DNA from: JABDBL01 sp963845445
Lineage (GTDB): Bacteria; Cyanobacteriota; Vampirovibrionia; Obscuribacterales; Obscuribacteraceae
Direction of reading: 5' to 3'
Assembly: GCA_963845445.1 (NCBI GenBank)
Contig: CAWJSE010000002.1
Location: forward strand, 310,001-374,000
Length of the DNA: 64,000 nucleotides
Part shown: piece after piece, positions 43,675-53,251 of the stretch
Numbering within the stretch: the first letter of the stretch is position 1
Layout of the letters: each line of letters begins with the position of its first letter
The notes under the pieces: model-generated
Database searches by the model: none
The model's input: only the letters and a program-made list of their open reading frames with translations
What the model was told of the DNA's origin: nothing
Program-made: the position numbers and the translations under genes

Positions 43675-44703
43675 TTACTGCTTATGATTGCTAATATGGG
43701 GACTCTTTATGTGTTCGGGTCTAAAACCTATGCCAATGAAATATCCAGGTATTCTTTGCAATACCGGTAGAGCCTTAAACAGCTTAAAAAGCAGAGGGAC
43801 TTTGGTGGTTTTAGAAGAAAGGGTGCGACTGATTACATTATTTTGCAATAGCACTTGAATGCCCTGAGTGATTAGAGTTGGATAAGTACGTTGCTGTTGA
43901 ACTCTGGCCAAGTCAGCGTTCGAGCAACGTCCTTGGGTTAAGGGCTGCCAGAGCAGATTGGCCGTAGCGACGGCATCTTGGATAGCCAAATTGATACCAA
44001 CGCCACCAATTGGTGACATGGCATGAGCAGAGTCACCAATGCACAACAACCCATCTTTGTGCCACTCAGTGAGACGATCGACTTTCACAGTTAGAAGTTT
44101 GACGTCATCCCAGGTTTTCAGTTCGCCGATCCGATCTGCAAGAAAGGGCGCAATATCCAAAATATTTGTTCGAAACGCTTCGATGCCTGCTTGGCTAATT
44201 TCTTCAAATCCATCCTTCTTAATCACGAAACCACATTGCCAATAATTCTCGCGATTGAGCATTATAAAGATTATGCCAGCCTTGATTCGTCCTAATGTCT
44301 GAGGTGGGTCGGATGCAAGTCTGGAAAATCTCAACCACAGGATATCCATAGGCGCACCAATATCTCTAACGTGAAAGCCAGCAGACTTGCGTATAATTGA
44401 GTTACGTCCATCTGCACCAATAATAAGCTGAGAACGAATTTCTATTTCACCAGCTGGTGTTTGTGCTTTTACGCCGACAATACGCCCGTTTTCTTTAATG
44501 ATGTCTGTAGCTTCGGTATTCATGCGTAGAGTAAATGATTTATAGTTACGGGCCTGTGCAGCTATAAAATCTAGAAAATCCCATTGTGGCATCAAGACCA
44601 GAAATTTGCATGTGGTATTAAGTCGAGAGAAATCTGCCATTGTAAATAATTCATTGCCAATTTGAGCACCAACTTGTCTCACCTCTTGATGTGGCACCTT
44701 CAA
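43675..44703 (-). CDS. FAD-dependent monooxygenase, main part (frameshifted)
   Basis: This frame holds the middle and C-terminal parts of a PHBH/UbiH-type hydroxylase: IIGADGRNSIIRKSAG (DG motif), the GDSAHAMSPIGGVGINLAIQDA motif of the second FAD site, and a C-terminal helical region. The dinucleotide-binding N-terminus is in the next entry. A T is missing in the TTTT run near 44700: repair gives QAFLKVPHQEVRQVG and joins the frames. The substrate is probably an aromatic or polyketide-like compound. Confidence 0.85.
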   Translation of the reverse strand: MKVPHQEVRQVGAQIGNELFTMADFSRLNTTCKFLVLMPQWDFLDFIAAQARNYKSFTLRMNTEATDIIKENGRIVGVKAQTPAGEIEIRSQLIIGADGRNSIIRKSAGFHVRDIGAPMDILWLRFSRLASDPPQTLGRIKAGIIFIMLNRENYWQCGFVIKKDGFEEISQAGIEAFRTNILDIAPFLADRIGELKTWDDVKLLTVKVDRLTEWHKDGLLCIGDSAHAMSPIGGVGINLAIQDAVATANLLWQPLTQGRCSNADLARVQQQRTYPTLITQGIQVLLQNNVISRTLSSKTTKVPLLFKLFKALPVLQRIPGYFIGIGFRPEHIKSPHISNHKQ

Positions 44704-44899
44704 AAGGCTTGTAAAATTCCCAGCTCTTGCATAAGTTCAAGCGTAGAAGGGTGCACTGTATCGCCGCGAAAATCGCGAAAAAGTCAGCATGCTTCTCAAT
44801 TACTATAGTTTCGACGCCCGCTCTAGCCAGTAAAAATCCGGCTAGCATTCCCGCCGGCCCACCGCCTACCACACAACAGCTTGTATTTAATACTGTCAA
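44651..44899 (-). CDS. FAD-dependent monooxygenase, N-terminal part (frameshifted)
   Basis: MTVLNTSCCVVGGGPAGMLA is the GxGxxG FAD-binding start of the enzyme above. After VIEKHAD the frame goes wrong. A C is missing near 44775: repair gives FRDFRGDTVHPSTLELMQEL, the family's substrate loop with the conserved Arg-Gly-Asp. That third frame is open only between about 44704 and 44775. Two changes 80 bases apart split this one gene. Confidence 0.82.
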   Translation of the reverse strand: MTVLNTSCCVVGGGPAGMLAGFLLARAGVETIVIEKHADFFAIFAAIQCTLLRLNLCKSWEFYKPFEGATSRGETSWCSNWQ

Positions 44900-45260
44900 T
44901 TAATTTGCTCCACCAAATGCGCGTAGTTTACACTAAAACCAACCAAATATTTGCTGAATATTTCACAATAGTTAATTTGAAGGCCTTATGTGGCTCAAGA
45001 TCGGCAGATACAATTATCAAATGCTTTTTCCTCAGTATTTGTTAATTACTCTTTCGTAAGCTTCCTTAAGTTCTATAACAGTTATGAGTTTTGCTGCACG
45101 GTTGGCGTCCCCGCAATCACATGCTTTCTTTAGAAATAAATAAATCTTTTTTATCACCGTTATCACCAAATAACTCCGTTACGGTACATGTGGCCAGAGC
45201 ATAAGCTTTTAACTCGCCGATTGATGTTATCATTGGGAATATATGTAGGCGAAATATGTC

Positions 45261-45536
45261 ATGGAAAATCCTGAAAAACCTGATGAATTAGTGAGTAATG
45301 GTACTAATCCTCCCGGCAGATTGGCAGAAGACGCGGATATGTCCAATCCAGAAAATGCGAGGGGATTGGCCCAAGCGAATGCTGGATCATCGAGCGCATT
45401 TGATTCAGGTGCTCTTGTAATTCCGCCTATTGAGCGAACTTCTCAGAGTCAGGGTGATTTGAAAGTTGCTTATGCAGCTGGTAACCGCAATGAGAATTTT
45501 GGTGTTGCACAGGAGCCTGCAGCCAAAAGGAAATGA
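45261..45536 (+). CDS. small disordered protein upstream of the CheD/CNF-like gene
   Basis: The 91-residue protein is acidic and low in hydrophobic residues (MENPEKPDELVSNGTNPPGR and on), with no signal peptide. Its stop overlaps the next start by 4 bases, so expression is coupled. It could be a chaperone, a secretion tag or a partner of the following protein. It has no recognised family. Confidence 0.65.
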   Translation: MENPEKPDELVSNGTNPPGRLAEDADMSNPENARGLAQANAGSSSAFDSGALVIPPIERTSQSQGDLKVAYAAGNRNENFGVAQEPAAKRK

Positions 45537-46471
45537 ATATTCCCAAGGCAGAGATTATTCCAAAGGAAATATTAGCGGCCCTTGCGAAGGGAGCCGACTA
45601 TCAGGACTACAAAATTTCTGACGACATAGACGCAGTGCATGATAAGTATTACAAGTGTTATCGATTTAAATTTGGCAGCGGTGCTGGCGAAGTGCTTAAT
45701 TTTTGGTTAGACGACAAACAAGAAAATATAATTCGAATCAGCACTGCTAGTGGTGCCAATTTAGAAGATTCCGTAGCACGCGTCATAAGTGCAGGTGGAC
45801 TCAAGCGAGAAGCTATCGCTAAATTAGGTTTTGACAACAAAGCCGTAGACAAAATGGCGAAAGAGCAAAGGGAAACTAAAAAGGCTTTAGAGCTTTTACA
45901 AACAGGCGATCTTAATAAATTGCCCAATTCTGCTAAATACCCCGGCACCAAAACAAATACTGAAAACGTGGTACAAGGAGAAGCGATAATAATAGATCTT
46001 AAAGGCAATAAAGACCTTGCTGGACTCTGTACTTTTGACGCAGGACCCTGTTCGGCCTTGATTTTAACCAGCAAGAATAAAGATGGCTCACTAAAAAAAA
46101 TAGCTTTAGCTCATATTGATGATGTAGTAAAAGAGCAAGATATTAAAAGTCTGGTAACGCGCATGGGCGATGATCCGGCGCTCACAACAGCAACCATAAT
46201 TTCAGGTCACGCCACTGTTGCTTCTGTGGTTCAAAGAGCATTGAACCAGACTGGCATAAAAATAGCTTTTGCTAATATCGATCCAGAAGGAGATCGTTCA
46301 GATGCTGTTGCTGTGGATCGACAAGGTACTGTTTATTATGGCGAACGACCTGATCTGAAAAACTTCGACGACCAGTTTATGAGCACCCTAAAATCGCAGC
46401 GACAACTGGCAGCAGCCCTGTCACGTGGCGGAAGGGATGTATCAGGGAGATTGAACATCAAAAGTCGTTAA
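45533..46471 (+). CDS. putative CheD/CNF-like Cys-His deamidase
   Basis: The N-terminal 140 residues are not recognised. The C-terminal part follows CheD-type deamidases: VVQGEAIIIDLKG, AGPCSALIL (Cys173), a beta hairpin, IALAHID (His194). Next come a helix with TATIISGHATVASVVQRAL, NQTGIKIAFANIDPEGDRSD and AVDRQGTVYYGE. CheD and CNF1/BLF1 toxins use such a Cys-His pair to deamidate Gln. No chemotaxis genes are near, and the N-terminal extension is not CheD-like, so an effector or toxin is possible. Similarity is by pattern only. Confidence 0.5.
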   Translation: MNIPKAEIIPKEILAALAKGADYQDYKISDDIDAVHDKYYKCYRFKFGSGAGEVLNFWLDDKQENIIRISTASGANLEDSVARVISAGGLKREAIAKLGFDNKAVDKMAKEQRETKKALELLQTGDLNKLPNSAKYPGTKTNTENVVQGEAIIIDLKGNKDLAGLCTFDAGPCSALILTSKNKDGSLKKIALAHIDDVVKEQDIKSLVTRMGDDPALTTATIISGHATVASVVQRALNQTGIKIAFANIDPEGDRSDAVAVDRQGTVYYGERPDLKNFDDQFMSTLKSQRQLAAALSRGGRDVSGRLNIKSR

Positions 46472-46545
46472 AAATCGGAAGTATATTCGGATTTCTTTAG
46501 AGATTTAAATTTGTTCCCATTGCCGTTTTCTAGATTTTATTTATT

Positions 46546-46809
46546 CTAGGCTCCTTTATGTATCATGCGTCCAACGTATGATACTGCAACAATAATTGCT
46601 GCTGAACCGGCCATCGCAGGTAATACCGAGATACCTTCGAATGCTGGACCAAATGAGCTAACGTAAGTGGAACCTAGGAAGGCACCAATTACACCGCTAA
46701 TTACGGAAGTTGTAAAACCTCCAGGTAGCGAATGAGATACCACTTTACTGGCTAAATGAGCGCAAAGTACGCCAATTGCCAGGTATAGTACTAAAGTAAC
46801 TAATGACAT
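46546..46809 (-). CDS. GlsB/YeaQ/YmgE-family membrane protein
   Basis: The 87-residue product has three hydrophobic helices and the family landmarks LPGGFTTSVISGVIGAFLG. It was once called transglycosylase-associated protein, but is a small stress-linked membrane protein of unknown biochemical role. The start has AAGGAGA upstream on the minus strand. It is monocistronic. Confidence 0.85.
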   Translation of the reverse strand: MSLVTLVLYLAIGVLCAHLASKVVSHSLPGGFTTSVISGVIGAFLGSTYVSSFGPAFEGISVLPAMAGSAAIIVAVSYVGRMIHKGA

Positions 46810-46898
46810 ATGAATTTCTCCTTGAAATAATGAACTACTTGTAAATCAGCAACCAAGCCATTCGCTGAATGGCCAATTTAAGCCTCTAAGGCTAAATT

Positions 46899-47072
46899 AT
46901 GTTCTTTCGTATGATGGTGTTAGTTGATTTATTATTATTAGTTCTATTACTATTGTACTGCGAAAGGCGTAAAGCGCACGTTAAATGTCGCATCAGGAGC
47001 GAATTTGACGCATGGAGTGTATATTCGCAAGCGCAAAACCGACTATTTAAGCCAGTTTCTGTGAAAGGATGA
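46899..47072 (+). CDS. small single-helix membrane protein
   Basis: A 57-residue frame starts at the ATG at 46899 with TAAGG about 8 bases upstream. It has one very hydrophobic helix (MMVLVDLLLLVLLLLYC) and a basic cytoplasmic tail (ERRKAHVKCRIRSEFDAWS). Size filters miss it. It lies between two minus-strand genes and diverges from the GlsB-type gene. No family is recognised. Confidence 0.4.
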   Translation: MFFRMMVLVDLLLLVLLLLYCERRKAHVKCRIRSEFDAWSVYSQAQNRLFKPVSVKG

Positions 47073-47108
47073 CTTATTCACGTGTCAGAAGGCAGATGGC
47101 TAGTGGAT

Positions 47109-47498
47109 TTAGACTTTATCTATTGCTGTCTGGAGAAGTGATTTTGCTCCGACAACCATAAGCTTGCAGCCCATTTGTTCGTAAAGCTCACCAGCAGTAA
47201 AAGCACTAAACCAGTTTGGGTTAGTCGGTTGTGGGAACAAATATGCTTTGAATCGAACTGTAGCTCCAATGCTAGTGCTTAAAGACGTTGATCGCTGCCA
47301 GCCGAACTTGTTCCCTATCATCCTTGAGAAAACCCATTAGCGCATCTTTTGCTCTCTGCTGGGGAAAGTAGCGTAATTGGCCAATAGCGTGGGCACGTAT
47401 GGCGTCATTTACGCGGTCATCCGAAAAAGGAGTGAGATTCGCAAGCAACAATAGGGAATCCAACGCCTCATCAGTTCCAATATGCCCTGATAGTTCGC
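47109..47498 (-). pseudogene. HEAT-repeat C-terminal part in shifted frames
   Basis: Downstream of the stop at 47499 the reading continues in another frame with LYSLSELSGHIGTDEALDSL, DRVNDAIRAHAIGQLRYFPQ and RAKDALMGFLKDDREQVRLA (HEAT-like), to 47275. A third frame then reads IGATVRFKAYLFPQPTNPNW and ends at 47109. One A near 47523 and another base near 47280 seem to be missing. It belongs to the gene that follows. Confidence 0.55.
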
Positions 47499-48356
47499 TT
47501 AAAGAATAGAGAAAAAGATAATTCCGGGGGAATTGGTGCGAGCGAGGTATTTGCGAACAGCTCGGCGAATAACGGTGGCCGTGTTCAGCGGTAGTGGCTT
47601 CACCAGCAATAAGGCTCGAGCAGCCTTTGAGCTCGTTTTGGCGTTGTCGGAATCTAGATTGGCAACGAGAGTATTGATGATGGTGTCAATATTGTATTTC
47701 ACCGCCACGTGCAGTGCGAATGGCTCATCTTCGCTGACACGCTCCAAAAGATTTTGCTTCCATACCGCTGCCGCCTTTTCATTCGTTTTCACGTTCACTT
47801 TTAAAGTATTAACAGCCAGCGCTTCCGGCCAATCGGCAACTGTAACCCTGTTTTGGCCAGTTCCTTGTTGCCGTATTTGCTTAAGGCTGCGAAATTGCAG
47901 GCTGTACTTGCCCGGTGGCAGTGGGGGAAGTACTGCAGGCAAATCCTCTAATTTACCGGGACGGACCTCTAGGAATGTGCCCGAACCTTCTGTAAATTGC
48001 CCATTGGTAACTTCAATGTCGCGGCTTTTGCCTTGCTCATCGGTGACCGTTGCAGAAAAATGATTCGCGCCCGGATATTTATCCGGCCCGCCGCACCAGT
48101 AATGGAAAGAGGTAGTTCCTGTGTTAGTTATATTCAATAGGGCCAGAATAGGCAGGCCCGCAGGATGTATGTCCGGATTATCCTCCATACTGAAAGCTTC
48201 TAGCTTCGCGGTCGTCGCAGGAACGATGCCGCGACTGCTGTCAGCACCACTAACGCCAGCGCTATCTGTAAAGTAAAATAACAACGCAACCATAGCAAGC
48301 ACAAATGGGTAGAAAAAAAAGTTTCCAAACACCTGCATCTCGATGCCCCTTTCCAA
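47499..48356 (-). CDS. secreted/anchored protein with HEAT-type repeats (frameshifted at the 3' end)
   Basis: An N-terminal helix (residues 10-30) leads to a beta-rich domain (about 50-190) with LPPGKYSLQFRSLKQIR, similar to domains that precede HEAT repeats. Helical repeats then begin (HVAVKYNIDTIINTLVANLD, KTSSKAARALLL). The last residues (GIIFFSIL) are out of frame; the true continuation is described in the neighbouring entry. The function is not known. The better start may be the Met at 48338. Confidence 0.65.
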   Translation of the reverse strand: MERGIEMQVFGNFFFYPFVLAMVALLFYFTDSAGVSGADSSRGIVPATTAKLEAFSMEDNPDIHPAGLPILALLNITNTGTTSFHYWCGGPDKYPGANHFSATVTDEQGKSRDIEVTNGQFTEGSGTFLEVRPGKLEDLPAVLPPLPPGKYSLQFRSLKQIRQQGTGQNRVTVADWPEALAVNTLKVNVKTNEKAAAVWKQNLLERVSEDEPFALHVAVKYNIDTIINTLVANLDSDNAKTSSKAARALLLVKPLPLNTATVIRRAVRKYLARTNSPGIIFFSIL

Positions 48357-48511
48357 TTGAATTTTACGAATAATAGCTTATTGATATTATAAAGCAGGTT
48401 GTGCTGGATCGAATCTAAAAATCGATGCTCCATCCACTGAGATTTACCAAAGGAAAAAACATTTATTCAATCTCTAAATCGTACCGCAAGCATAAGGTAC
48501 TTGTTCTGCTG

Positions 48512-48715
48512 CTATGCCTCTACCAAGATGCGTTCAGGAAAATCAAAACACCATTGGGTTCTGTCCATACCTTCTAATGCGCAACCGTGGAATAAATCTG
48601 GACAAGATTCTGTCGTGTGTCTTCTAATACCATCCATGCAAATGCGTAAAGCTATTTGAAGAGACAATGGCAGTTCGTGAGCGGCTTTCGAACAAATTAT
48701 CTCCCTGCTATTTTA
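48512..48715 (-). pseudogene. short coding-like remnant
   Basis: A minus-strand frame of about 66 codons ends at 48512 and reads SKAAHELPLSLQIALRICMD, then GIRRHTTESCPDLFHGCALE and a closing FPERILVEA. The composition is protein-like, with five Cys or Trp, but there is no ATG with a ribosome site apart from an internal Met. It may be a gene end or a small gene with ATT start. The rest of 48357-48959 shows nothing I can support. Confidence 0.25.
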
Positions 48716-48959
48716 AACGTATCAGTTAGCCGGTGGCAAACTGGTGGCATTTTAGAAAGAAAAGATTGTTAATCTTCAGAAAATTAGAGGAAGGTTTGAT
48801 AACTACCTCAACTGCGTGGACTGGTTGCAAAGGAAACAATAGCAAGTTCAGTTTTAATAGATTTGACTTTTGGATAATTAAGAGATTTATAACTAACGCA
48901 TGACCTTGTCCACAGAAATTAAAATAGATCTAGAGAAATTAGCAATGTGTTCGGGACTG

Positions 48960-50834
48960 TTAGTCTCTTGTCCCTTCGATTTCTTGCAAAAATCCACCTG
49001 ATTGAATTTCAAAAAACGATGCATAGATACCATTACTTTTGCTAATTAAATTAGCATGTGTCCCTTCTTCCACAACCTTGCCCTGCCGAAATACAATTAT
49101 TCGGTCTGCGTCGCGAATGGTCGAAAGTCTGTGCGCAATAATAATAGATGTACGACCGTGAGTGACGCTGCTAATAGCCTTTTGCACGGCCAATTCGCTA
49201 ATTGAATCTAGCGAGCTTGTGGCCTCATCCAAAATGAGAATTTTACAATCTGAAAGTATGGCGCGCGCAATTGCCACTCGCTGGCGCTCTCCGCCAGAGA
49301 GCTTGATGCCACGTTCTCCTACTAGAGTGTCATAAGTATTAGGCAGCGACATTACGAATTCATCAATACTGGCTTGCTGTGCAGCCATTCGCACCTCATT
49401 TAGGCTAGCTTCAGGCCTGCCATAGGCAATGTTGTCTCTAATACTGCGATGGAATAATATTGGGTCTTGCGGTACTAAGGCAATAGCACTCCTAAGCGAC
49501 GATTGTGTAACATCGTCTATTGCTTGTCCATCTATGGTTATGCAGCCTTCGCGCACATCATATAAGCGCTGCACGAGGCGTACGAAAGTGGTTTTGCCAC
49601 CGCCTGAATCTCCAACGAGTGCCAAGCGCTCGCCAGGGCGAATCTTAATTGAAAGATTTTCGAAAACAGGCTTATCCTGATTGGGGTAAGTGAAACTAAT
49701 ATTGTTTAAACTTACTTCTCCCTGCTCGACGATAAGTTCTTTGGCGCCCGGCTTGTCAGCTACAGAAGATTTTTCTTGCATGAGAGCCATAATTGCATGC
49801 AAGTCATAAGATGAGGTCAGAAGGTTTTTTACATGATCGCCAACATTGCTCACATATGACTCGATGATTGAATACGCCAGAACCAGATAGGCCATATCAT
49901 CTATGGTGGCTAACCCATGAAGAAAATACCAGGTACCTCCTCCTAATAGAATAGTCAGCATTCCTCCTAGCGATATTCGCTGAACCAATGAAGTTGTGTT
50001 ACCACGCAAATAGGCCTCGAGATTGTGCAGACGTAGAGTCTCAGTTCTTTCCATAAAACGGGCGATTTCACGTTTTTCTTGAGCATAACTTTTTGTCGTC
50101 ACTATTCCACCAATACAATCGGCTAGATGAGCACCAAAATCATCTTGTGCATTGGCATAAGACTCTTGTGCCGGCCCTGCATATTTCAAAACCAATATCA
50201 CGCTTCCAACGATAACAATAATTAGATAACATGACAAAATTGCTGCTAGGATAGGAAGCCGAAATGCCAGCAAAATCACTGTGTAAATTAAGGTTGTGCA
50301 AGTGGGCAGCAGATTGATAAGAATTTGATCTTCAAACGTTTCAATCCGATCTCTACCGCGTTTGATTGTTGTGATCATACTGCCTGTAAATGTGTTTACA
50401 AAATACTGCTCCGAAAGGCTCTCGATGTGTGCAAAGGCATCATTCAAGAGTGTCCTAAAAATATTGTTCTCGAAAACGTTATAGATTCTCCAATTTAGAC
50501 TGTATGTAAGCTTGTAGCTAAAGTAGGCTGCTAGAAAAACAGCCAGCTGAAACCAAATTTTTTCGGACTCCTTATGCAGGCGTATAGTTTCAAAAAACAT
50601 GGAAAGAGCATTCGGCAAATTCGTTTCAATTAGAGTTGCCAGAGCGAGTAGCACAAGAATTACCATAAAACGGCGTGGCTGCTGGAGCCAATAATGTGCA
50701 GCAAACTTGAACACATCTGTTGACGTATACCCTTTCTTCCTTCTTGTAGATGCTGATTTCATTGTTGATCTGGTGCCCGTATTCGTTTCTTGTCTTGCCG
50801 GAAATTGCCAAGATTTTATCCCGGGCGCTTTCAT
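48960..50834 (-). CDS. ABC exporter (fused permease and ATPase)
   Basis: The N-terminal half has six membrane helices (residues about 55-345). The ATPase half has GDSGGGKTTF (408-417), the LSGGERQRVAIARA signature, ILILDEATSSLD and the IIAHRLSTIRDADRI switch. It is a type IV half-transporter of the MsbA/multidrug class and acts as a homodimer. All catalytic residues are present. The start may be inner (Met25, 50762), since the first 24 residues are poor in family features. The substrate is unknown. Confidence 0.9.
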   Translation of the reverse strand: MKAPGIKSWQFPARQETNTGTRSTMKSASTRRKKGYTSTDVFKFAAHYWLQQPRRFMVILVLLALATLIETNLPNALSMFFETIRLHKESEKIWFQLAVFLAAYFSYKLTYSLNWRIYNVFENNIFRTLLNDAFAHIESLSEQYFVNTFTGSMITTIKRGRDRIETFEDQILINLLPTCTTLIYTVILLAFRLPILAAILSCYLIIVIVGSVILVLKYAGPAQESYANAQDDFGAHLADCIGGIVTTKSYAQEKREIARFMERTETLRLHNLEAYLRGNTTSLVQRISLGGMLTILLGGGTWYFLHGLATIDDMAYLVLAYSIIESYVSNVGDHVKNLLTSSYDLHAIMALMQEKSSVADKPGAKELIVEQGEVSLNNISFTYPNQDKPVFENLSIKIRPGERLALVGDSGGGKTTFVRLVQRLYDVREGCITIDGQAIDDVTQSSLRSAIALVPQDPILFHRSIRDNIAYGRPEASLNEVRMAAQQASIDEFVMSLPNTYDTLVGERGIKLSGGERQRVAIARAILSDCKILILDEATSSLDSISELAVQKAISSVTHGRTSIIIAHRLSTIRDADRIIVFRQGKVVEEGTHANLISKSNGIYASFFEIQSGGFLQEIEGTRD

Positions 50835-50968
50835 TTAAGAAGGTCATTATATCAGGAGATTGTTGAGTTGAGTTTCATAGCTGCTGGCTCGAGTTTTGGG
50901 GCAACCTTATTATCAATATTCAGAAAGACAAGTAACATTTGATAAATCTATTTAATAAAAGCTATTGA

Positions 50969-51454
50969 TTAACATTGCACAAAATCTGCAACAACAGAAT
51001 AAAAAGCGTCTGCAATCATGGGGAAGTGTCCTGAATTTGGAATTTGCACAGTTTTAGTTTGTACGCTTAGTTTTTGCAAAATAGGCATAGATCCATTTTC
51101 TTGCCCGTAAACATACAATTTCGGCATGGCTAACTGCTCAAATATATTCAATAGCTTTCCACTGTCAGACCATTCAACAAGTGACTCGGCACTGCGATAA
51201 AAACTTCTGGCATAGCATTTGCGAGGTCAAAGCAATTTTCTTTGTAGTCAGCTAGCAATTGGCACAAATTAAAGAAGCCATGGTTAACAAAATCCTGTTC
51301 ACTTACTTTTATAGTATTTCTGCTGATCAATCCACTATCTTCAGCTCTTAAATTGCCCTCTACATTGATAAAAGAATGTGAGAGAAACTTTTGAGCCAGG
51401 AATAATCCAATAGTGCCCCCCCATGCTATGAGCAACTAATTTTACGACTTGCAA
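50969..51454 (-). pseudogene. alpha/beta-hydrolase remnant (5' truncated, frameshifted)
   Basis: The sequence starts abruptly at VVKLVAHSMGG, the nucleophile elbow, in a frame that cannot begin further upstream because the neighbouring gene ends there. The poly-G of 8 at 51418-51425 then shifts frame to GTIGLFLAQKFLSH; one G less restores it. A second shift near 51155 leads to MNIFEQLAMPKLYVYGQENG and SGHFPMIADAFYSV (acid and His). The first half of the enzyme is gone, so it is not functional. Confidence 0.6.
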
Positions 51455-51461
51455 TCAGTGT

Positions 51462-52847
51462 CTATTTTTTGCTAGGAGGTTCAATACCGCAACTATTGCC
51501 GACTTTATTGTTTAATGCCCAGTCTGGTCGAGCAAAGGTATTATCCGCACAAAAAATACCGGCTACAGCCATGGAGTCTTGCGGTTCACCCGAAGTGTTA
51601 TTGTAAGCAACCTCAAGTTCATAACGCGCTCCTTGATCGATTGCAATGCCTTCTTTAGAGCATAAGTAATTAATAGACTCTATCTCTATGCCAGGCTTAG
51701 TTTTTGTTTTAACAGAATTGCTGAATACTTGTTGACGGGAATCAGCATTACATTTATAGAGTGTTAGAGACGTGCAAAAAGGATGGACATGACTCCAAAC
51801 CGCATGAATTGTCCGCGATTTTGCAGAAAAGCCAGGTTCCATTGATTCTCCTAGCGGTGTAGCATATGTATGAATACCAGGCGGAATTACCCAATGTCCA
51901 GACGTAACGCGACCACGATCGTCTTTAAAGATACCCTTTGTCACATTATTGGGAGCATTAACGCCGGGCATCACGCCCGAGCAGGAAGGACAATTGGATT
52001 TATCTTGCAAGGATGCTTCTGAAGAATTTTTGTCAGTTACCACATAAATTGGGTGAGCATACCAATTTAACGCGGTTATCGGATAAACTAGATCGGAGTC
52101 TTTTATGAAATACAATGTGCAGCGATGTTTTATCCGCCTATGATCATCAGTGGTTCTGTTGGCTACTTGAAACATAACATTCCATACTTCATCGCTTGCC
52201 ACAGGTACTGCGTAACCTTCCGGGAAATATATTTCATTTTGACCCTGACTAATGGTCATCAGGCGGGAGTGCATGCACCATTCTCCCTGAGGAAAAACTT
52301 GACTGCGGAAAGCGCGGTTAACATCTAAATTCCAATGACATATAAACTCTGCGGTGGGTAAGATTTTATCATTCTCATCCAGTACTTCTAACTTGGCGCC
52401 CTTAAGCCAAAGTAGATTTCTTGCCTCTGAGCTAGTATCAACTAAGCCTTGTATCGATTTTGAGCCACCGTCAGCACCCATCATAGCTACAGCGCCGCTA
52501 CTCCGTTCGATATAGCTGACTCTGTTTTCCGGAAGGATTGCTTGTTTAGAAGCAACTAAGTCGCCAACTTTAAACTTGCCTTGAATGTATGGACCCTCCA
52601 TTGATCTGTAGCGGCGATGCACATCGAAGGGTCCGGCGATAAGAATTGCTGGTGTTATTTTCCCTTCGCCGAAGAGACCGGACTTAAAAATACTATGATT
52701 TGCTATCGACGTTTCTTGAACTGTCACAGTACTGCGAAAGGCAACCAGAGCTGCCGTTACTAGTAAAATGAAAGCAGCAGTTAAAGAGAGTATTGGAGTC
52801 TCTATTGAAATATTCAATTTCGCCATCTTAACCATTCCTCTACTCAA
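51462..52847 (-). CDS. membrane-anchored protein, possible SURNod19/PHM-like beta-sandwich
   Basis: One N-terminal helix (residues about 18-38) anchors a large extracytoplasmic domain. Histidine-rich strands occur: HWNLDVN, TDDHRRIKHRCTLYF, TIHAVWSHVHPF. Many paired Cys and a PPGIHTYATPLGES loop are seen. The pattern recalls peptidylglycine-hydroxylase-type copper proteins and the plant SURNod19 family. I cannot confirm the copper ligands, so this is a guess by pattern. It directly abuts the hydrolase remnant downstream. Confidence 0.45.
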   Translation of the reverse strand: MSRGMVKMAKLNISIETPILSLTAAFILLVTAALVAFRSTVTVQETSIANHSIFKSGLFGEGKITPAILIAGPFDVHRRYRSMEGPYIQGKFKVGDLVASKQAILPENRVSYIERSSGAVAMMGADGGSKSIQGLVDTSSEARNLLWLKGAKLEVLDENDKILPTAEFICHWNLDVNRAFRSQVFPQGEWCMHSRLMTISQGQNEIYFPEGYAVPVASDEVWNVMFQVANRTTDDHRRIKHRCTLYFIKDSDLVYPITALNWYAHPIYVVTDKNSSEASLQDKSNCPSCSGVMPGVNAPNNVTKGIFKDDRGRVTSGHWVIPPGIHTYATPLGESMEPGFSAKSRTIHAVWSHVHPFCTSLTLYKCNADSRQQVFSNSVKTKTKPGIEIESINYLCSKEGIAIDQGARYELEVAYNNTSGEPQDSMAVAGIFCADNTFARPDWALNNKVGNSCGIEPPSKK

Positions 52848-52884
52848 AGATCATACCCCGGCTGTGATTATTAAATCCGGTTTA

Positions 52885-53060
52885 TAGCCACTTTGGGATA
52901 ACGATTTTAATGGATTGGATAAAGCTGCCCTTAAAGCTGTACATGATCGGCAATGTTCAATCGTGGATTAGTTAACACTGACTTTAGCGGCAATCTGTCA
53001 ACCGACGAGATTCAAACTGGAGTCAAAAAAATGGCTTCTTTGCTTAGAGGGTTATCTTGA
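52885..53060 (+). pseudogene. EF-hand protein remnant
   Basis: Two calcium-loop-like pieces lie in different frames: DNDFNGLDKAALKAVH near 52897 and VNTDFSGNLSTDEIQTGVKK ending in a stop at 53058. Each fits a DxDxxGxL-type EF-hand and the spacing suits a pair. No start or intact frame exists, so this is the end of a decayed EF-hand protein. The remaining parts of 52848-53251 hold no gene that I can support. Confidence 0.4.
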
Positions 53061-53251
53061 CTCCATTCCCCAATTTAACCGATATGGTGCTACGTAAGCG
53101 CGTTTATATAGAGGTGACTGCTATACTGACGCACCTTATCTGTCATGAACACTTGGGCAAGTGTTTAGTGCTTATGGCGCTCCCTTCTATGGTTATGTTA
53201 GAAACTGTTGTTATGTCAAAAATTGTCTAGTATCCATCTAAAAAATTAATT

